A DNA stretch of 64,000 nt, from positions 1 through 64,000 of the forward strand of contig NZ_JANZYP010000018.1 in assembly GCF_025506355.1 (NCBI RefSeq). The letters run 5' to 3'. This DNA is from Sphaerisporangium corydalis (GTDB lineage: Bacteria; Actinomycetota; Actinomycetes; Streptosporangiales; Streptosporangiaceae). Made by a program: the position numbers and the translations under genes. This document shows positions 26,390 to 35,777 of this stretch, piece by piece. Below the pieces are notes generated by a model that was not told where the DNA came from, ran no database searches, and was given only the letters and a program-made list of their open reading frames with translations. Positions within the stretch are counted from its first letter, which is position 1; each line of letters opens with the position of its first letter.

Positions 26390-27604
26390 GTGGTCGGTCC
26401 GTATCGAGGGCTCTTCAGCGCGCCCGGGACCAGAGGCTTCGTCATCGCCGGATTCATCGGCCGGATGCCGATGTCCATGCTGGGGATCGGGATCGTCCTG
26501 CTCATCTCGGCCCTCACCGGCTCGTACGCCACCGCGGGGGCCATCTCGGCGACGGTCGCCCTGGCCTTCGCCATCGCCGCGCCGCTGTCCGGGCGGCTGG
26601 TGGACAGGTTCGGCCAGGCAAGAATACTGGTTCCCTTCGTCCTTCTGCACGGTGCCGCGCTGGTCACGCTGATGCTCTGCGCCGCGTACGGGGCGCCGAT
26701 CTGGACGCTTTTCGTCACCGGCGTGGTCGTCGGCGGGTCGGCCAACTCCCTCGGGTCGATGGTCCGGGCCCGCTGGTCGCACATCCTCGGCGGCTCGGCC
26801 CGGCTGCACACCGCGTTCTCCTTCGAGTCCGTCGCCGACGAGGTGATCTTCGTCGCCGGGCCCGCCCTGGTGACCGGGCTGACCACCCTGGTCAACCTGT
26901 ACGCCGGGCTGATCCTCACGCTCGTGTGCACCGTCGCCGGGACCCTGGCCTTCGCGCTGCAGCGCGGGACCGAGCCGCCGTCCCGGCCCGGCCCCGCGCA
27001 GTCCGGCAGCCCGATCACCATCCCGGGCGTGGCGCTGCTGTCCTGCGTGTTCCTGGCCATGGGCGCGGTGTTCGGCTCGGTCGACCTGATCACCGTCGCG
27101 TTCGCCGAGGACAACGGCGCGAAGGCCGCCTCGGGCCTGCTGCTCGGGTCCTTCGCGGGCGGCAGCATGGTGTCCGGGCTCTGGTACGGCTTCCACGCGT
27201 GGACGATCTCGCTGCGCCACCGGTTCGTCCGCAGCCTCGCGGTGTTCGCCATCGGGCTGACCCCGATCCTGCTCATCGCGGACACGAAGATCATGGCCGT
27301 CGCCCTGTTCTTCGCCGGGCTGGCGATCTCGCCGACGATCATCACGGGGTACGCGCTCATCGAGCGGCTCGTCCCGGCGCACCTGCTGACCGAGGGCATG
27401 TCGTGGATCTCCACCGCCGTGGGGTTCGGCGTGGCGATCGGCGCGTGGGCGGGCGGGCGGCTGACCGACTCGTTCGGGGCGTCGAACGCCTATTCGTTCT
27501 CGTTCGTGGCGGCGCTGCTGGCGGTGGCGATCGGCGTCGGCGGCAACACCTGGCTGCGGACGCCCGAGATCGGCTCGTCCGAGGTCACCTCGACGGCGAC
27601 CTGA
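26390..27604 (+). CDS. Major facilitator superfamily transporter
   Basis: 404 aa, twelve membrane helices. Loop 2-3 has GRLVDRFGQARIL, the MFS signature (G-x-L-x-D-R-x-G). N-terminus GPYRGLFSAPGTRGFVIAGF and FIGRMPMSMLGIGIVLL match the actinomycete carriers that look like drug or sugar effluxers; substrate not predictable. The GTG at 26390 is preceded by AAGGGGCGAG at ideal spacing; an ATG at 26348 would add 14 residues. Divergent from the lytic transglycosylase. Confidence 0.85.
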   Translation: MVGPYRGLFSAPGTRGFVIAGFIGRMPMSMLGIGIVLLISALTGSYATAGAISATVALAFAIAAPLSGRLVDRFGQARILVPFVLLHGAALVTLMLCAAYGAPIWTLFVTGVVVGGSANSLGSMVRARWSHILGGSARLHTAFSFESVADEVIFVAGPALVTGLTTLVNLYAGLILTLVCTVAGTLAFALQRGTEPPSRPGPAQSGSPITIPGVALLSCVFLAMGAVFGSVDLITVAFAEDNGAKAASGLLLGSFAGGSMVSGLWYGFHAWTISLRHRFVRSLAVFAIGLTPILLIADTKIMAVALFFAGLAISPTIITGYALIERLVPAHLLTEGMSWISTAVGFGVAIGAWAGGRLTDSFGASNAYSFSFVAALLAVAIGVGGNTWLRTPEIGSSEVTSTAT

Positions 27605-27630
27605 CCCGGCCGCGCTTGACCCGGGCCGCG
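27601..27630 (+). repeat. Stop-spanning duplication (MFS gene)
   Basis: CTGACCCGGCCGCG (27601-27614, containing the TGA stop) is followed by CTTGACCCGGGCCGCG (27615-27630), the same sequence with two single-base insertions. This is the weakest of the nine cases. Confidence 0.5.
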
Positions 27631-27733
27631 GTGACCTTCGCGGCGGCCCGCTCCTCGCTCACCCTTGTCCCCGTACATGAGCTTCGCTCATATACCTGGT
27701 CATCCGGCCGCTTCGTGATTATCGTGCTCCACC

Positions 27734-29014
27734 ATGAGCGCCGTCTTCCGGAACTGGGCGGGAAACCAGTCCATCACCCCCGCCGAGGTCCGCACCCCCG
27801 CCTCCGCCGGAGAGGTGGCCCAGGCCGTACGGGACGCCGCCGCGCGCGGGACGCGGGTCCGCATGGCCGGGACCGGGCACTCCTTCACCGGGGTCGCGCT
27901 CACCGACGGCATCATGCTGCGCCCGGATGCGCTGGTGGGCGTCCAGGACGCCGGCGAGGGACGGGTGCGCGTCGCGGCGGGCACCCCGTTGCGCCTGCTG
28001 AACAAGGAGCTGGACCGGCGCGGGCTGGCGCTCGCCAACATGGGCGACATCACCGACCAGACCGCGGCCGGCGCCATCCAGACCGGCACCCACGGCACCG
28101 GGCGCGAGGTCGGCGGGCTCGCCGACCAGGTCGCCGAGCTGGAGATGGTCCTCGCCGACGGCACGGTGACCACGGTGTCCGATGGCGACCTGTTCGACGC
28201 CGCCCGGGTCGGCCTCGGCGCCCTCGGGATCATCACCGCCGTGACCTTCCGGGTCGAGCCCGCGTTCCTGCTGCGCAACGTCAGGCGGCCGATGCCGCTG
28301 AGCGAGATCCTCACCTCCCTGGACGAGCTGACCGGGGAGAACGAGCATCTGGACTTCTTCTGGCTCCCGCACACCGACACCTGCCTGACCAAGCGGAACA
28401 ACCGGGCGGCCGGGCCGGCCGAGCCGCCGGGCGCCTTCCGCCACTGGCTCGACAACGTCTTCATGGAGAACACCCTGTTCGGCGCCCTGTGCGCGACCGG
28501 CAGGGCCTTCCCCTCCGCCATCCCCACCCTGAACGGGATCTCCGCGAGCGCGCTCAGCTCGTCCACGTACTCGGACAAGGCGTACAAGGTCTTCACCAGC
28601 GTGCGCAACGTGCGTTTCCTGGAGATGGAGTACGCCGTCCCGCGCGAGCGCCTGGGCCAGGCGCTGCGCGAGACGCGCGACCTCGTCGATCTGCGGGACT
28701 GGCGGATCACCTTCCCGATCGAGGTGCGGGTCACCCCGCCGAGCGACGCGTGGCTGTCCACGGCCTACGGCAGGGACTCCGCCTACATCGCCTGCCACAT
28801 GTACCGGCCCACCCCGAACCCGGACTACTTCGAGGGGGTCGAGGAGATCATGACCCGCCTGTCCGGACGCCCGCACTGGGGGAAGCTGCACACGCGCGAC
28901 GCGGCGTACCTGTCGGGCGTCTACCCCCGGTTCGGGGACTTCGTGGCGCTGCGCGACCGGCTGGACCCGCGGCGCCTGTTCACCAACGACTACCTGGACG
29001 TCGTGCTGGGCTGA
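27734..29014 (+). CDS. FAD-linked sugar-lactone oxidase (D-arabinono-1,4-lactone oxidase / gulonolactone dehydrogenase family)
   Basis: 426 aa. The N-terminal PCMH FAD domain has AGTGHSF (His is the usual site of covalent FAD in this family), NMGDITDQTAAGAIQTGTHG and GLGALGIIT. The C-terminal ALO domain ends with HWGKLHT and YPRFGDFVALRDRLDP, typical of gulono/arabinono-lactone oxidases. It oxidises an aldonolactone, or possibly an alditol, using O2 or a cytochrome. ATG at 27734. Its last 25 bp overlap the 3' end of the convergent gene at 28990. Confidence 0.88.
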   Translation: MSAVFRNWAGNQSITPAEVRTPASAGEVAQAVRDAAARGTRVRMAGTGHSFTGVALTDGIMLRPDALVGVQDAGEGRVRVAAGTPLRLLNKELDRRGLALANMGDITDQTAAGAIQTGTHGTGREVGGLADQVAELEMVLADGTVTTVSDGDLFDAARVGLGALGIITAVTFRVEPAFLLRNVRRPMPLSEILTSLDELTGENEHLDFFWLPHTDTCLTKRNNRAAGPAEPPGAFRHWLDNVFMENTLFGALCATGRAFPSAIPTLNGISASALSSSTYSDKAYKVFTSVRNVRFLEMEYAVPRERLGQALRETRDLVDLRDWRITFPIEVRVTPPSDAWLSTAYGRDSAYIACHMYRPTPNPDYFEGVEEIMTRLSGRPHWGKLHTRDAAYLSGVYPRFGDFVALRDRLDPRRLFTNDYLDVVLG

Positions 29015-29805
29015 CCGGTCGCGTCGCCCTGGGTGCCCGGGTCACCGCTCGGCGGCACGGTGGTGTCGCCCGTGCTCTCGGTCGACGGCTCGGACGAGGG
29101 GGCGGGCGGCTGCCCGGTCTCGGCCGGCGCCTGGGGCTCCTCCGAGGTTCCGGGCGAGGCCTTCGTGGAGGCGCCGGGGGATGCCTTGCCCTCCGAGCTC
29201 GACGGCGTCGGGGCCGGCGACTCGGTCTTCTCCTCCACCTGCCCGCCCCAGCTCGTCCCCGATCCGCCCTGGCCGTGCACGGTCGCGGCCAGCGGCCTGC
29301 CGCTGAACAGCTCGAACGCCAGGATCCCGCCCATGCTCAGCGCGAAGGTCACGACCGCGGCGACGACCAGGCGCACCCACAGCGGCGCCACGGCCACCCT
29401 GCTCAGCAGCGGCGTCTCGGCCGTGCCGAGGTCCTGCGGGGCGGTGTCCCCGGTGGGCGGCGGCAGGTCCGGCGGGCCGTGGTCACGGACCGTGGCGTGG
29501 GCGGCCGTCGCCAGCCCGTCCTCACCCGGGCGCGCGACGACCGCCTCCTGCGCCTCCTCGTCCAGGGCCCGCTGCTCCTGCTCGCCGAGGATCAGCCCGT
29601 GCGCCTCTTTCAGCCTGACGTGGGTGCGCTTGATGTAGTGCGTGTAGACCGCGTTGCCGACCGTGGTGGCGGCGCTCGCGACGGCGGCCCCCACGACCGT
29701 GCCGGTGACACCGAGGAACGACGCCGCCACGGCCGCGGTGACCGCCGCCAGCGCGCTGCCCGCGATCTGCGGAACGCTGAGGTCCAAGCCTTCCTTGCCG
29801 CCCAT
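28990..29805 (-). CDS. Membrane protein with disordered extracytoplasmic tail
   Basis: 271 aa. An alanine/glycine-rich hydrophobic N-terminus (GSALAAVTAAVAASFLGVTG), a cytoplasmic charged region with an acidic helix (GEQEQRALDEEAQEAVVA), a clear membrane helix (~145-165, LVVAAVVTFALSMGGILAFE), then ~105 residues of Ser/Pro/Thr/Glu-rich tail. Similar architecture is common in actinomycete surface proteins. No function can be given. ATG at 29805 with AGGAA just upstream. Convergent overlap with the lactone oxidase gene. Confidence 0.7.
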   Translation of the reverse strand: MGGKEGLDLSVPQIAGSALAAVTAAVAASFLGVTGTVVGAAVASAATTVGNAVYTHYIKRTHVRLKEAHGLILGEQEQRALDEEAQEAVVARPGEDGLATAAHATVRDHGPPDLPPPTGDTAPQDLGTAETPLLSRVAVAPLWVRLVVAAVVTFALSMGGILAFELFSGRPLAATVHGQGGSGTSWGGQVEEKTESPAPTPSSSEGKASPGASTKASPGTSEEPQAPAETGQPPAPSSEPSTESTGDTTVPPSGDPGTQGDATGQPSTTSR

Positions 29806-30374
29806 TTCCTGAGATCAGTCCCTTCTCGCAGTCGCGGTGGTACGGCACGTTCAAGGCGTCCCGCCCTCTCCGTACCACCGCTGTGGCAGGCGGATCGGGA
29901 CGCCGCCGCCTCCCTCCTATCCGGGATGGGGTGACATGAACATCTTTTTCGGTTTCATCCGCCTAGACGCCCGCGGACGGAGACGTGAAGATCGTCTTTG
30001 GTGGCCGCCGGCCCTGCGTCCCAGGAGGGCGCTCCATACCTTTTCGATCACCTTTGGCGGACGCGTCCGTACAACGAGGACAAGAGCGGACAAAATCGCA
30101 GGTCAGCAGCGTTTCTCCGGCTTCTTCCCCGAAGTCGAAGGCGGCGGCGGGCGCGATTGGCGAGAATCCGTGCAGGACGCCTAACCCGTTTGCTGCATAT
30201 CGAGCAGGCGGTAGATAGGGTGAAAGCCACATATATAACCGCCTCTCATCGCCTCCCGATCCTCTGCGGAAGGCGATGTTCGGACATGCCGGGTACGGTG
30301 CTGGCAGGCAACCGGCTCACGCGAGAGACTCAAGGGTCCGGGGGAAGATTGAGCACGACGACGAAGGGACTCGC
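29806..30374. other. 569-bp intergenic region without a supported gene
   Basis: Both strands have short open frames, but none has actinomycete third-position bias or a recognisable product. The part from ~30100 to 30260 is less GC-rich than its surroundings. It holds the promoter region of sepH and the leader of the membrane protein gene on the other side. Confidence 0.6.
30190..30217 (+). promoter_or_regulatory. Candidate sepH promoter
   Basis: TTGCTG (30190-30195) and TAGATA (30212-30217) are separated by 16 bp in the A/T-richer part of the region, ~160 bp before the sepH ATG. Confidence 0.35.
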
Positions 30375-33230
30375 ATGCAGGAGCTCCGACTCGTCGCGGT
30401 GAGCGAGGACGGAACATACCTTGTGCTGGCTACGGCCGGCCGGGGTACACGGTTCACGCTTCCCGTCGACGAACGGCTCCGGGCGGCGGTCCGCGGCAAC
30501 TTCTCCCGTCTCGGCCAGTACGAGATCGAAGTGGAGAGTCCGTTGCGCCCCAAGGAGATCCAGGCCCGCATTCGTGCGGGGGAAACCGCGGAGGAGATCG
30601 CCGCCACCGCGGGTATCCCTGTGGAGCGTGTCCGCTGGTTCGAGGGACCCGTCCTGCAAGAACGCGAGTACACCGCCCAGCAGGCGCAGCGGGTCGCCGT
30701 GCGCGTGCCCGGCGAGTCCACTCCGGGGCCGACCCTCGGCGAGCTGGTGACCGACCGGCTGAGCAGGCGCGGCGTCCCCGGCGACGAGATCGACTGGGAC
30801 TCCTGCAAGCGTGACGACGGCCTCTGGCGCATCAAGCTGGGCTTCGTGTGGAACGGTCACACGCGCAACGCCGAATGGCTGTTCGACCCCCGGCGCCGCC
30901 ACGTCACGCCCTACGACGACGAGGCGATGCGGCTCTCCGCGACCGAATACGTGGAACCCTCCGAGGACGCCACGGTGACCCCGTTCGTGCCGCGCCTCGC
31001 CGCCAAGCTCATCCCCGTCCCGGCGATGCCCAACGAGTCCTCGTCCCGCCACGACGCCGGCGAGCCCGGCTTCCGCCAGGACCAGGCGCCGTCCCGCACG
31101 TCCGAGTACCGCCAGGACTTCACCCCTTCCCGCCAGGACTTCTCCACCCCCCGCCAGGACTTCATCCCGTCCCGGCAGGAGCCCACCCGGCAGGACCCCT
31201 CCGCGTCGCGCGCGTCCGACTCCGGCACCTATCGACAGGACCCCGCGTCCGACTCCGGCGCCTATCGGCAGGACTCCGCGTCCGATTCCGGCGCCTATCG
31301 GCAGGAGCAGGGACGCGCCTCCGAGCCTGCCGCCTACGGCCAGGACCCGCCCGCCTCCCGCCCGCCCCAGCCCATCCCCTACCGGGACTCCAGCCGGCCG
31401 CGTACGTCCGAGCCCGCCGCCTACCGGCAGGACAACTCACGCATCTCCGACTCGGCCTACCTCCACGACCCCCGGCCCTCACGCACACCCGAACCCAGCG
31501 GCTACCACCAGGACCCGGCGGAACCCACGTACCACCAGGACTCCACCCCGTCCCGCCAGGACCCGGCCCCGTCCCGCCACCAGGACTTGGCGCCGTCCCA
31601 CCACCAGGACTCGGCGCCGTCCCGCCCGGGAGGGTCCGCCCACCGCCAGGACCAGGCGGCGGCCGACCACTCCGACCGGTCCCGCTCCGACGGCCGTCCC
31701 GGCTACGGGCAGGACGAGGCGCGCTACCGCCCGGCCGACGCCGAGTACCGCGACGACGCCGCCTACCGCCAGGACCAGGCACCCGGCCGCGACGACTCCG
31801 CCTACGCGCAGGACCCGACGTCATCGCGCACGTCCGAGCCCGCCTACGGCCCGGACTCCGCGTCGCCGCGTCCGGGCGCACCAGCGGGCCGGGGCACGGC
31901 CGAGCGCGGCCTCCGGCCCACGTTCGAACCGGCGAAGGCCATGACCACCGAGGCCGCCTCCGCACAGGCGGCCGATTCGGCATCCGGTCAGACGCACACT
32001 TCCGGCCACAAGGCCGACGACTCCGCGCCCGGTCGCACGTCCGACGCCTCCGCACCGAACCGCACGGACGACACCTCCGCGCCGCACCGCACAGAGGCCA
32101 CCGCCGCGCCGCGCCGCGCCGACGACACCTCGGCGCCGCACCACACGGACGAGCACTCCTCACCCGCTCTTACGGACGAGGGCGCCTTCTCCACCCACGC
32201 GGACGAGAACTCCGTCTCCGTGCATCCGGACGACGCCGCATCCGCGCGAGCGGACAAGACGGCCGCCGCCCAGACGGGCCAGGCCACATCGACCCGGCCA
32301 AGCGCGACCACGCACGCAACCACTGACGCTCCCGCACGATCCAGCTCGGGCGAGGTCGCGTCCGCGAACAGGGCCGCCTCAACCCAGGCAACGAAGACCA
32401 CGCCCGCCCGCACGGACGGTCCCCCACCCACCCCGGCGGACCAGGCCACTCCCCCTCACACCGGCCAGGCCGCATCCACGCGCCCGGACCAGGCCACTTC
32501 AACCCGCACGGACCAGGCGGTCCCAGCTCACACGAACCAGACCTCGTCCGCTCACACGGACCAGGCCGCGTCGGCTCACACGGACCAGGCCTTGTCGGCT
32601 CATGCGGACCAGGCCGATTCGGTTCGCACGGATCGGGCCGATTCGGTTCGCACGGACCAGGCCGCGGAAACCCACACGGACCAGGCCGCGTCCGCGCGTC
32701 CTGACGAGTCGTCCGAGCGGGCCGAGCCGGAGAACCGTCCGGTACGACCCGCGCCCTCGCCCGCGCCTCAGGCCGCTCCGGCCGCCAAGGCGCCGGCGGC
32801 CAAGAGCGCCCCGGCCGCCGACTCCTCGCGAGGGGCCGATTCCCCGCGCGGGAAGTCCGCGCGCCCGGTACCGACCCCACCGGCCGCGCGTCCGGCGGCC
32901 GCCGCGTCCTCGGGCAAAAAGGCATCGGCCGCCGCCAAGAGGGCGGAAGAGGCCGAAGAGGCGTCAACGGCCGCCGGCGAGACCCCGGTGGCCGTGCCCG
33001 CGGCCCGTACGAGCGGCGAGAAGGCGGGACGCCCCGCCGCCTCGGCCGCCGAGCCGGCGAAGGCGGACCAGGAGCAGCCCGAGAAGGAGCCCAAGGCCGC
33101 CGAGCCCGCCCCTCCCGTCCCCGCGCCGGTACCCAAGCCGGCCCCTCGTCCCGCACGCAAGGGCCGGGGCCGCCGCGCCTCGGTCCCCACGTGGGACGAG
33201 ATCATGTTCGGCGCCCGCCGCCAGGACTGA
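30375..33230 (+). CDS. sepH: Septation protein SepH, greatly enlarged
   Basis: 951 aa. Residues 1-~200 are the conserved SepH (DUF3071) domain: MQELRLVAVSEDGTYLVL, a helix-turn-helix-like PKEIQARIRAGETAEEIAA, and WRIKLGFVWNGHTRNAEW. The last residues RRASVPTWDEIMFG are the conserved SepH tail. SepH binds FtsZ and stimulates its assembly at division septa in actinomycetes. Between these ends lie ~700 residues of low-complexity sequence: (x)RQD-centred repeats, then His-Thr-Asp-Gln-Ala octads, then an Ala/Pro/Lys-rich segment. Known SepH proteins are only ~340 aa. ATG at 30375 with GAAGGGA upstream. Confidence 0.93.
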   Translation: MQELRLVAVSEDGTYLVLATAGRGTRFTLPVDERLRAAVRGNFSRLGQYEIEVESPLRPKEIQARIRAGETAEEIAATAGIPVERVRWFEGPVLQEREYTAQQAQRVAVRVPGESTPGPTLGELVTDRLSRRGVPGDEIDWDSCKRDDGLWRIKLGFVWNGHTRNAEWLFDPRRRHVTPYDDEAMRLSATEYVEPSEDATVTPFVPRLAAKLIPVPAMPNESSSRHDAGEPGFRQDQAPSRTSEYRQDFTPSRQDFSTPRQDFIPSRQEPTRQDPSASRASDSGTYRQDPASDSGAYRQDSASDSGAYRQEQGRASEPAAYGQDPPASRPPQPIPYRDSSRPRTSEPAAYRQDNSRISDSAYLHDPRPSRTPEPSGYHQDPAEPTYHQDSTPSRQDPAPSRHQDLAPSHHQDSAPSRPGGSAHRQDQAAADHSDRSRSDGRPGYGQDEARYRPADAEYRDDAAYRQDQAPGRDDSAYAQDPTSSRTSEPAYGPDSASPRPGAPAGRGTAERGLRPTFEPAKAMTTEAASAQAADSASGQTHTSGHKADDSAPGRTSDASAPNRTDDTSAPHRTEATAAPRRADDTSAPHHTDEHSSPALTDEGAFSTHADENSVSVHPDDAASARADKTAAAQTGQATSTRPSATTHATTDAPARSSSGEVASANRAASTQATKTTPARTDGPPPTPADQATPPHTGQAASTRPDQATSTRTDQAVPAHTNQTSSAHTDQAASAHTDQALSAHADQADSVRTDRADSVRTDQAAETHTDQAASARPDESSERAEPENRPVRPAPSPAPQAAPAAKAPAAKSAPAADSSRGADSPRGKSARPVPTPPAARPAAAASSGKKASAAAKRAEEAEEASTAAGETPVAVPAARTSGEKAGRPAASAAEPAKADQEQPEKEPKAAEPAPPVPAPVPKPAPRPARKGRGRRASVPTWDEIMFGARRQD
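31075..31680 (+). repeat. Coding low-complexity repeats in sepH, 'RQD' type
   Basis: Irregular repeats encoding SRQDF/YRQDS/YHQDP-like units, each with CGCCAGGAC or CACCAGGAC at its core. Serine, proline, arginine and aspartate dominate the product. Confidence 0.85.
32464..32700 (+). repeat. Coding 24-bp repeats in sepH, 'HTDQA' type
   Basis: About ten tandem units of 24 bp encode variants of SAHTDQAA (core CACACGGACCAGGCC). Several neighbouring units are nearly identical at DNA level, pointing to recent slippage or unequal exchange. Confidence 0.85.
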
Positions 33231-33276
33231 CCACCACCCAGCAACTCTCCCCCCTCCACCCATCGGTGGTCACCAA
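33228..33276 (+). other. Inverted repeat at the end of sepH
   Basis: TGACCACC (33228-33235, containing the sepH stop) and GGTGGTCA (33269-33276) can pair across a 33-base loop. This may act as a weak terminator. Nothing else is seen in the gap to 33338. Confidence 0.35.
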
Positions 33277-33338
33277 ACGGACGGCGGGATGTGGGTACGG
33301 CGAAAACGGCGCCATTTACGGCGGCGATGTGGCCGTGG

Positions 33339-35006
33339 TCAGGGGTGGTCGAGGAAAGGGGTGATCCATTCGGGGGTCACTTCGGCGGCGAAATGGACGC
33401 CCTGGGCCTCGCCCGTGTCGATCGCGGCGTAGCCCCCGCTCCCTGCGCCGACGCCCGCGATCACGGTGAGCACCCCTGAACGCCGCTGGAACCACGTCTG
33501 GCGGACGGTCCAGCCGACCACCGCCCGCCGTTCCACCACCGCCTGGGAACGGGGCAGCGACCCCGACCGGACCGACAGCCGCGCCCCGTCGTACGCGTGA
33601 CCGAGGGAGCGGTACCGGTCGAGCCCCAGCGGCACGCCGAGTGCCGCCGCGCACAGCGCCAGCAGGCCGATCCAGCCCCACCCGAGCAGGAAGGCCACCG
33701 CGGCCACGGCGAGCCCCGGGGCGACGGCACGGAAGAGCCGCCGTTGCCGGGCCACGGGCGGATGGGGCCTGAGGGGGGCCTCGAAGGGCCCGATCGCCTC
33801 GGCCGCCACCTTCACGGCGAAGGCCCGTGGAACGACGGGCAGCAGCTGTCCCCTGGTCCGCGAGTCACCGAGGCCGGTGACGATCGCCCAGATCCGTACG
33901 ACCTTCGCGCCGCGCTCCAGGATGCCCTGGGCGATCTCGTACCCCCGGATCCTGCGGTGTTCGAGCGAGACGCTGCGCCGTGTGACGAGCCCACGTTCGG
34001 CGACGAGGGAGGAGTCGCGACGGCGGAGGGTGAAGTCCCAGTTGAAGACGGCGTACATGACACCGCCCGCGACCGGCATGGCCAGCACGAGCACGAGCCC
34101 CGCGAGGACCAGCAGGACGGGCCGGTGCCACAGCCACTCCCCCACGCTGAAAGCGGCGCGCTCGCTGAGCCCGAACTCGCCGCCCCACTGGAAGGCCAGC
34201 CCGATCGCGCCTCCTACCAGGGCGAACGGCGTGAGCAGGAACGCCCCGGACAGCGGCCCGTACAGGAGCCACTGCCAGGGCACCCGCACGTAGACACGTT
34301 CCTCGGCGGCGACGGCGGGGGCCGTGTACGAGGTCCCCGCCGGGGTCGCGGCGTCCGCCGGTGCGGCGGCCTGGCCGCGCCGCAGCAGGATCTCCCGCAA
34401 CCTCCCGGCTTCGGGCAGGGTGACGCCGTCCAGCTCCCCCTCCTGCTTGTCGCCTCCGCTCGCGCCCGTGTCGATGCGTACGACGGCGAGGCCGAAGAGG
34501 CGGTGGAGCGGTGGCGTCGTGACGTCCACGCCTCGGATCCGTTCGAGGGGGATCGTCCTGACCGAACGGCTGACCAGTGACCGGGTGAGCTCCAGCCGGT
34601 CGCCCGCGATCTGGTAGGTGAAGGTGGCCCACCGCACGGCGGCGTACCCGACGGACCCCACTATGGCGAGCGCCGCCCAGACGAAGGACGACGGCGAGAA
34701 CCCGCCGACGAACAGCACTCCCACCAGGGGAAGCAGCAGGGAGGGCAGCATGCGCACCGGGTCGATCAGCAGCACGAGAGGGCTGAGCCGCGACGGCGGT
34801 ACCCGTCCCACCCAGCCACCCCACGCCTCCGGCGCTTGCCCGGCATGGACGTCCGAGACCGGCGGAGCCCCCGGCCCGTACGGCCGGGGCGGCGAGAACG
34901 ACACCGGCCGCCCGGATGGATCGTCCGAGGAGGGCTGATCCGGGGAGGGGGGCTTCGGCCCGTCGGGGGGTGTGGAGGGATCCGGGCGGTCGGCGGGGTC
35001 GGTCAC
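33339..35006 (-). CDS. Bacterial PH-domain membrane protein (YdbT-like)
   Basis: 555 aa. A ~75-residue proline-rich N-terminus precedes a membrane-helix pair (LPSLLLPLVGVLFVGGF...), a bPH_2 domain (FTYQIAGDRLELTRSLVSRSVRTIPLERIRGVDVTT), a second helix pair, a second bPH_2 domain (RRRDSSLVAERGLVTRRSVSLEH) and a third (DGARLSVRSGSLPRSQAVVE). This is the YdbT architecture of helix pairs alternating with PH domains. In Bacillus YdbST gives resistance to antimicrobial peptides; whether that holds here is unknown. GTG start overlaps the stop of the smaller PH gene (GTGA). Both form an operon. Confidence 0.85.
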   Translation of the reverse strand: MTDPADRPDPSTPPDGPKPPSPDQPSSDDPSGRPVSFSPPRPYGPGAPPVSDVHAGQAPEAWGGWVGRVPPSRLSPLVLLIDPVRMLPSLLLPLVGVLFVGGFSPSSFVWAALAIVGSVGYAAVRWATFTYQIAGDRLELTRSLVSRSVRTIPLERIRGVDVTTPPLHRLFGLAVVRIDTGASGGDKQEGELDGVTLPEAGRLREILLRRGQAAAPADAATPAGTSYTAPAVAAEERVYVRVPWQWLLYGPLSGAFLLTPFALVGGAIGLAFQWGGEFGLSERAAFSVGEWLWHRPVLLVLAGLVLVLAMPVAGGVMYAVFNWDFTLRRRDSSLVAERGLVTRRSVSLEHRRIRGYEIAQGILERGAKVVRIWAIVTGLGDSRTRGQLLPVVPRAFAVKVAAEAIGPFEAPLRPHPPVARQRRLFRAVAPGLAVAAVAFLLGWGWIGLLALCAAALGVPLGLDRYRSLGHAYDGARLSVRSGSLPRSQAVVERRAVVGWTVRQTWFQRRSGVLTVIAGVGAGSGGYAAIDTGEAQGVHFAAEVTPEWITPFLDHP

Positions 35007-35518
35007 GTCGCGTCGTCTCTGAGTTCGTGGGCGCGGTGGGCCAGATCCTCCGCGAGGCGGGCGGCGACGCCGACGTCCAGGCCCTTGATCGACGACGAGC
35101 CCGCGTACGACGCCGTGCGGATCTCCACGGTGGCGAGGCGCAGTATGCGCTCGAACCAGCCCTGTTCCTTGTCGACGGTCTGGATGCGGCTCACGGGGAC
35201 GAAGACCCACTGGCGGCTGAACCACCCTGAGCGGGCGTAGACGACGTCCCCCGACAGCTCCCACCGATGGACGGCGTACCGCCACAGAGGCTCGATGACC
35301 ACGAACGGGAGCTCCACCACGGCGAGCGCCACCGGCAGCCACCAGATGTGCTCGGACACCCACGACGGCAGCCACGACCAGCCGGAACCGTCGATCCAGG
35401 ACGCGACCAGCACCGATCCGCCGACAAGCAGGGCGAAGCCGATCAGCGCCTCCAGCAGCCAGAGTGTGATCGCACGACGCGATACCCGGTGGGCGGGGTC
35501 ACGCAGGGGAGCAGTCAC
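35003..35518 (-). CDS. Bacterial PH-domain membrane protein (YdbS-like)
   Basis: 171 aa. Two membrane helices (~18-40 LWLLEALIGFALLVGGSVLV and ~58-80 WWLPVALAVVELPFVVIEP) followed by one bPH_2 domain (YAVHRWELSGDVVYARSGWF; VSRIQTVDKEQGWFERILRLATVEIRTAS). Size and order match YdbS, whose usual partner YdbT is the next gene with a GTGA overlap. The gene is divergent from the drrA-like exporter across 259 bp. Confidence 0.85.
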   Translation of the reverse strand: MTAPLRDPAHRVSRRAITLWLLEALIGFALLVGGSVLVASWIDGSGWSWLPSWVSEHIWWLPVALAVVELPFVVIEPLWRYAVHRWELSGDVVYARSGWFSRQWVFVPVSRIQTVDKEQGWFERILRLATVEIRTASYAGSSSIKGLDVGVAARLAEDLAHRAHELRDDAT

Positions 35519-35636
35519 GCCATCAGCCTAACGAGACCGGCGCCCACCGGCGGCACCCTGCCCATCCCCGCGCCCACAGCCACCCACCACACGAACCCCT
35601 TCCTCGCCTGATGTACGGGCCCTGTTCTTCCCCTGC

Positions 35637-35656
35637 TGTCAGCGGTTTGTCAGCGG
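35637..35656 (+). promoter_or_regulatory. 11-bp-spaced direct repeat upstream of drrA-like gene
   Basis: TGTCAGCGG at 35637-35645 and again at 35648-35656 gives a period of exactly 11 bp, one helical turn. SARP/AfsR-type regulators bind heptameric direct repeats with this spacing. A third, partial copy (TGTCAGT) is at 35690-35696. A SARP gene of that family lies 3' of the exporter operon it would control. Possible -35 TTGCGC at 35666-35671. Confidence 0.45.
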
Positions 35657-35777
35657 CTGAGAGGCTTGCGCGGGGTCGGCTCAGGAAAATGTCAGTGCCG
35701 TAGAGCAGACTCTCCATCAGTCACTCGGACCGCGAGCCGAGCATGACCCCCAGCCCCACCACTGAGGAGTTGAAGCG

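Noticed and set aside
29837-30402. Short open frames upstream of sepH on both strands
   Set aside because: No third-position bias, no ribosome site and no protein-like sequence; treated as intergenic.
31075-32700. Regular repeats that could be taken for a CRISPR array or a satellite
   Set aside because: They stay in frame inside sepH, vary gradually and have no spacers, so they are coding repeats.
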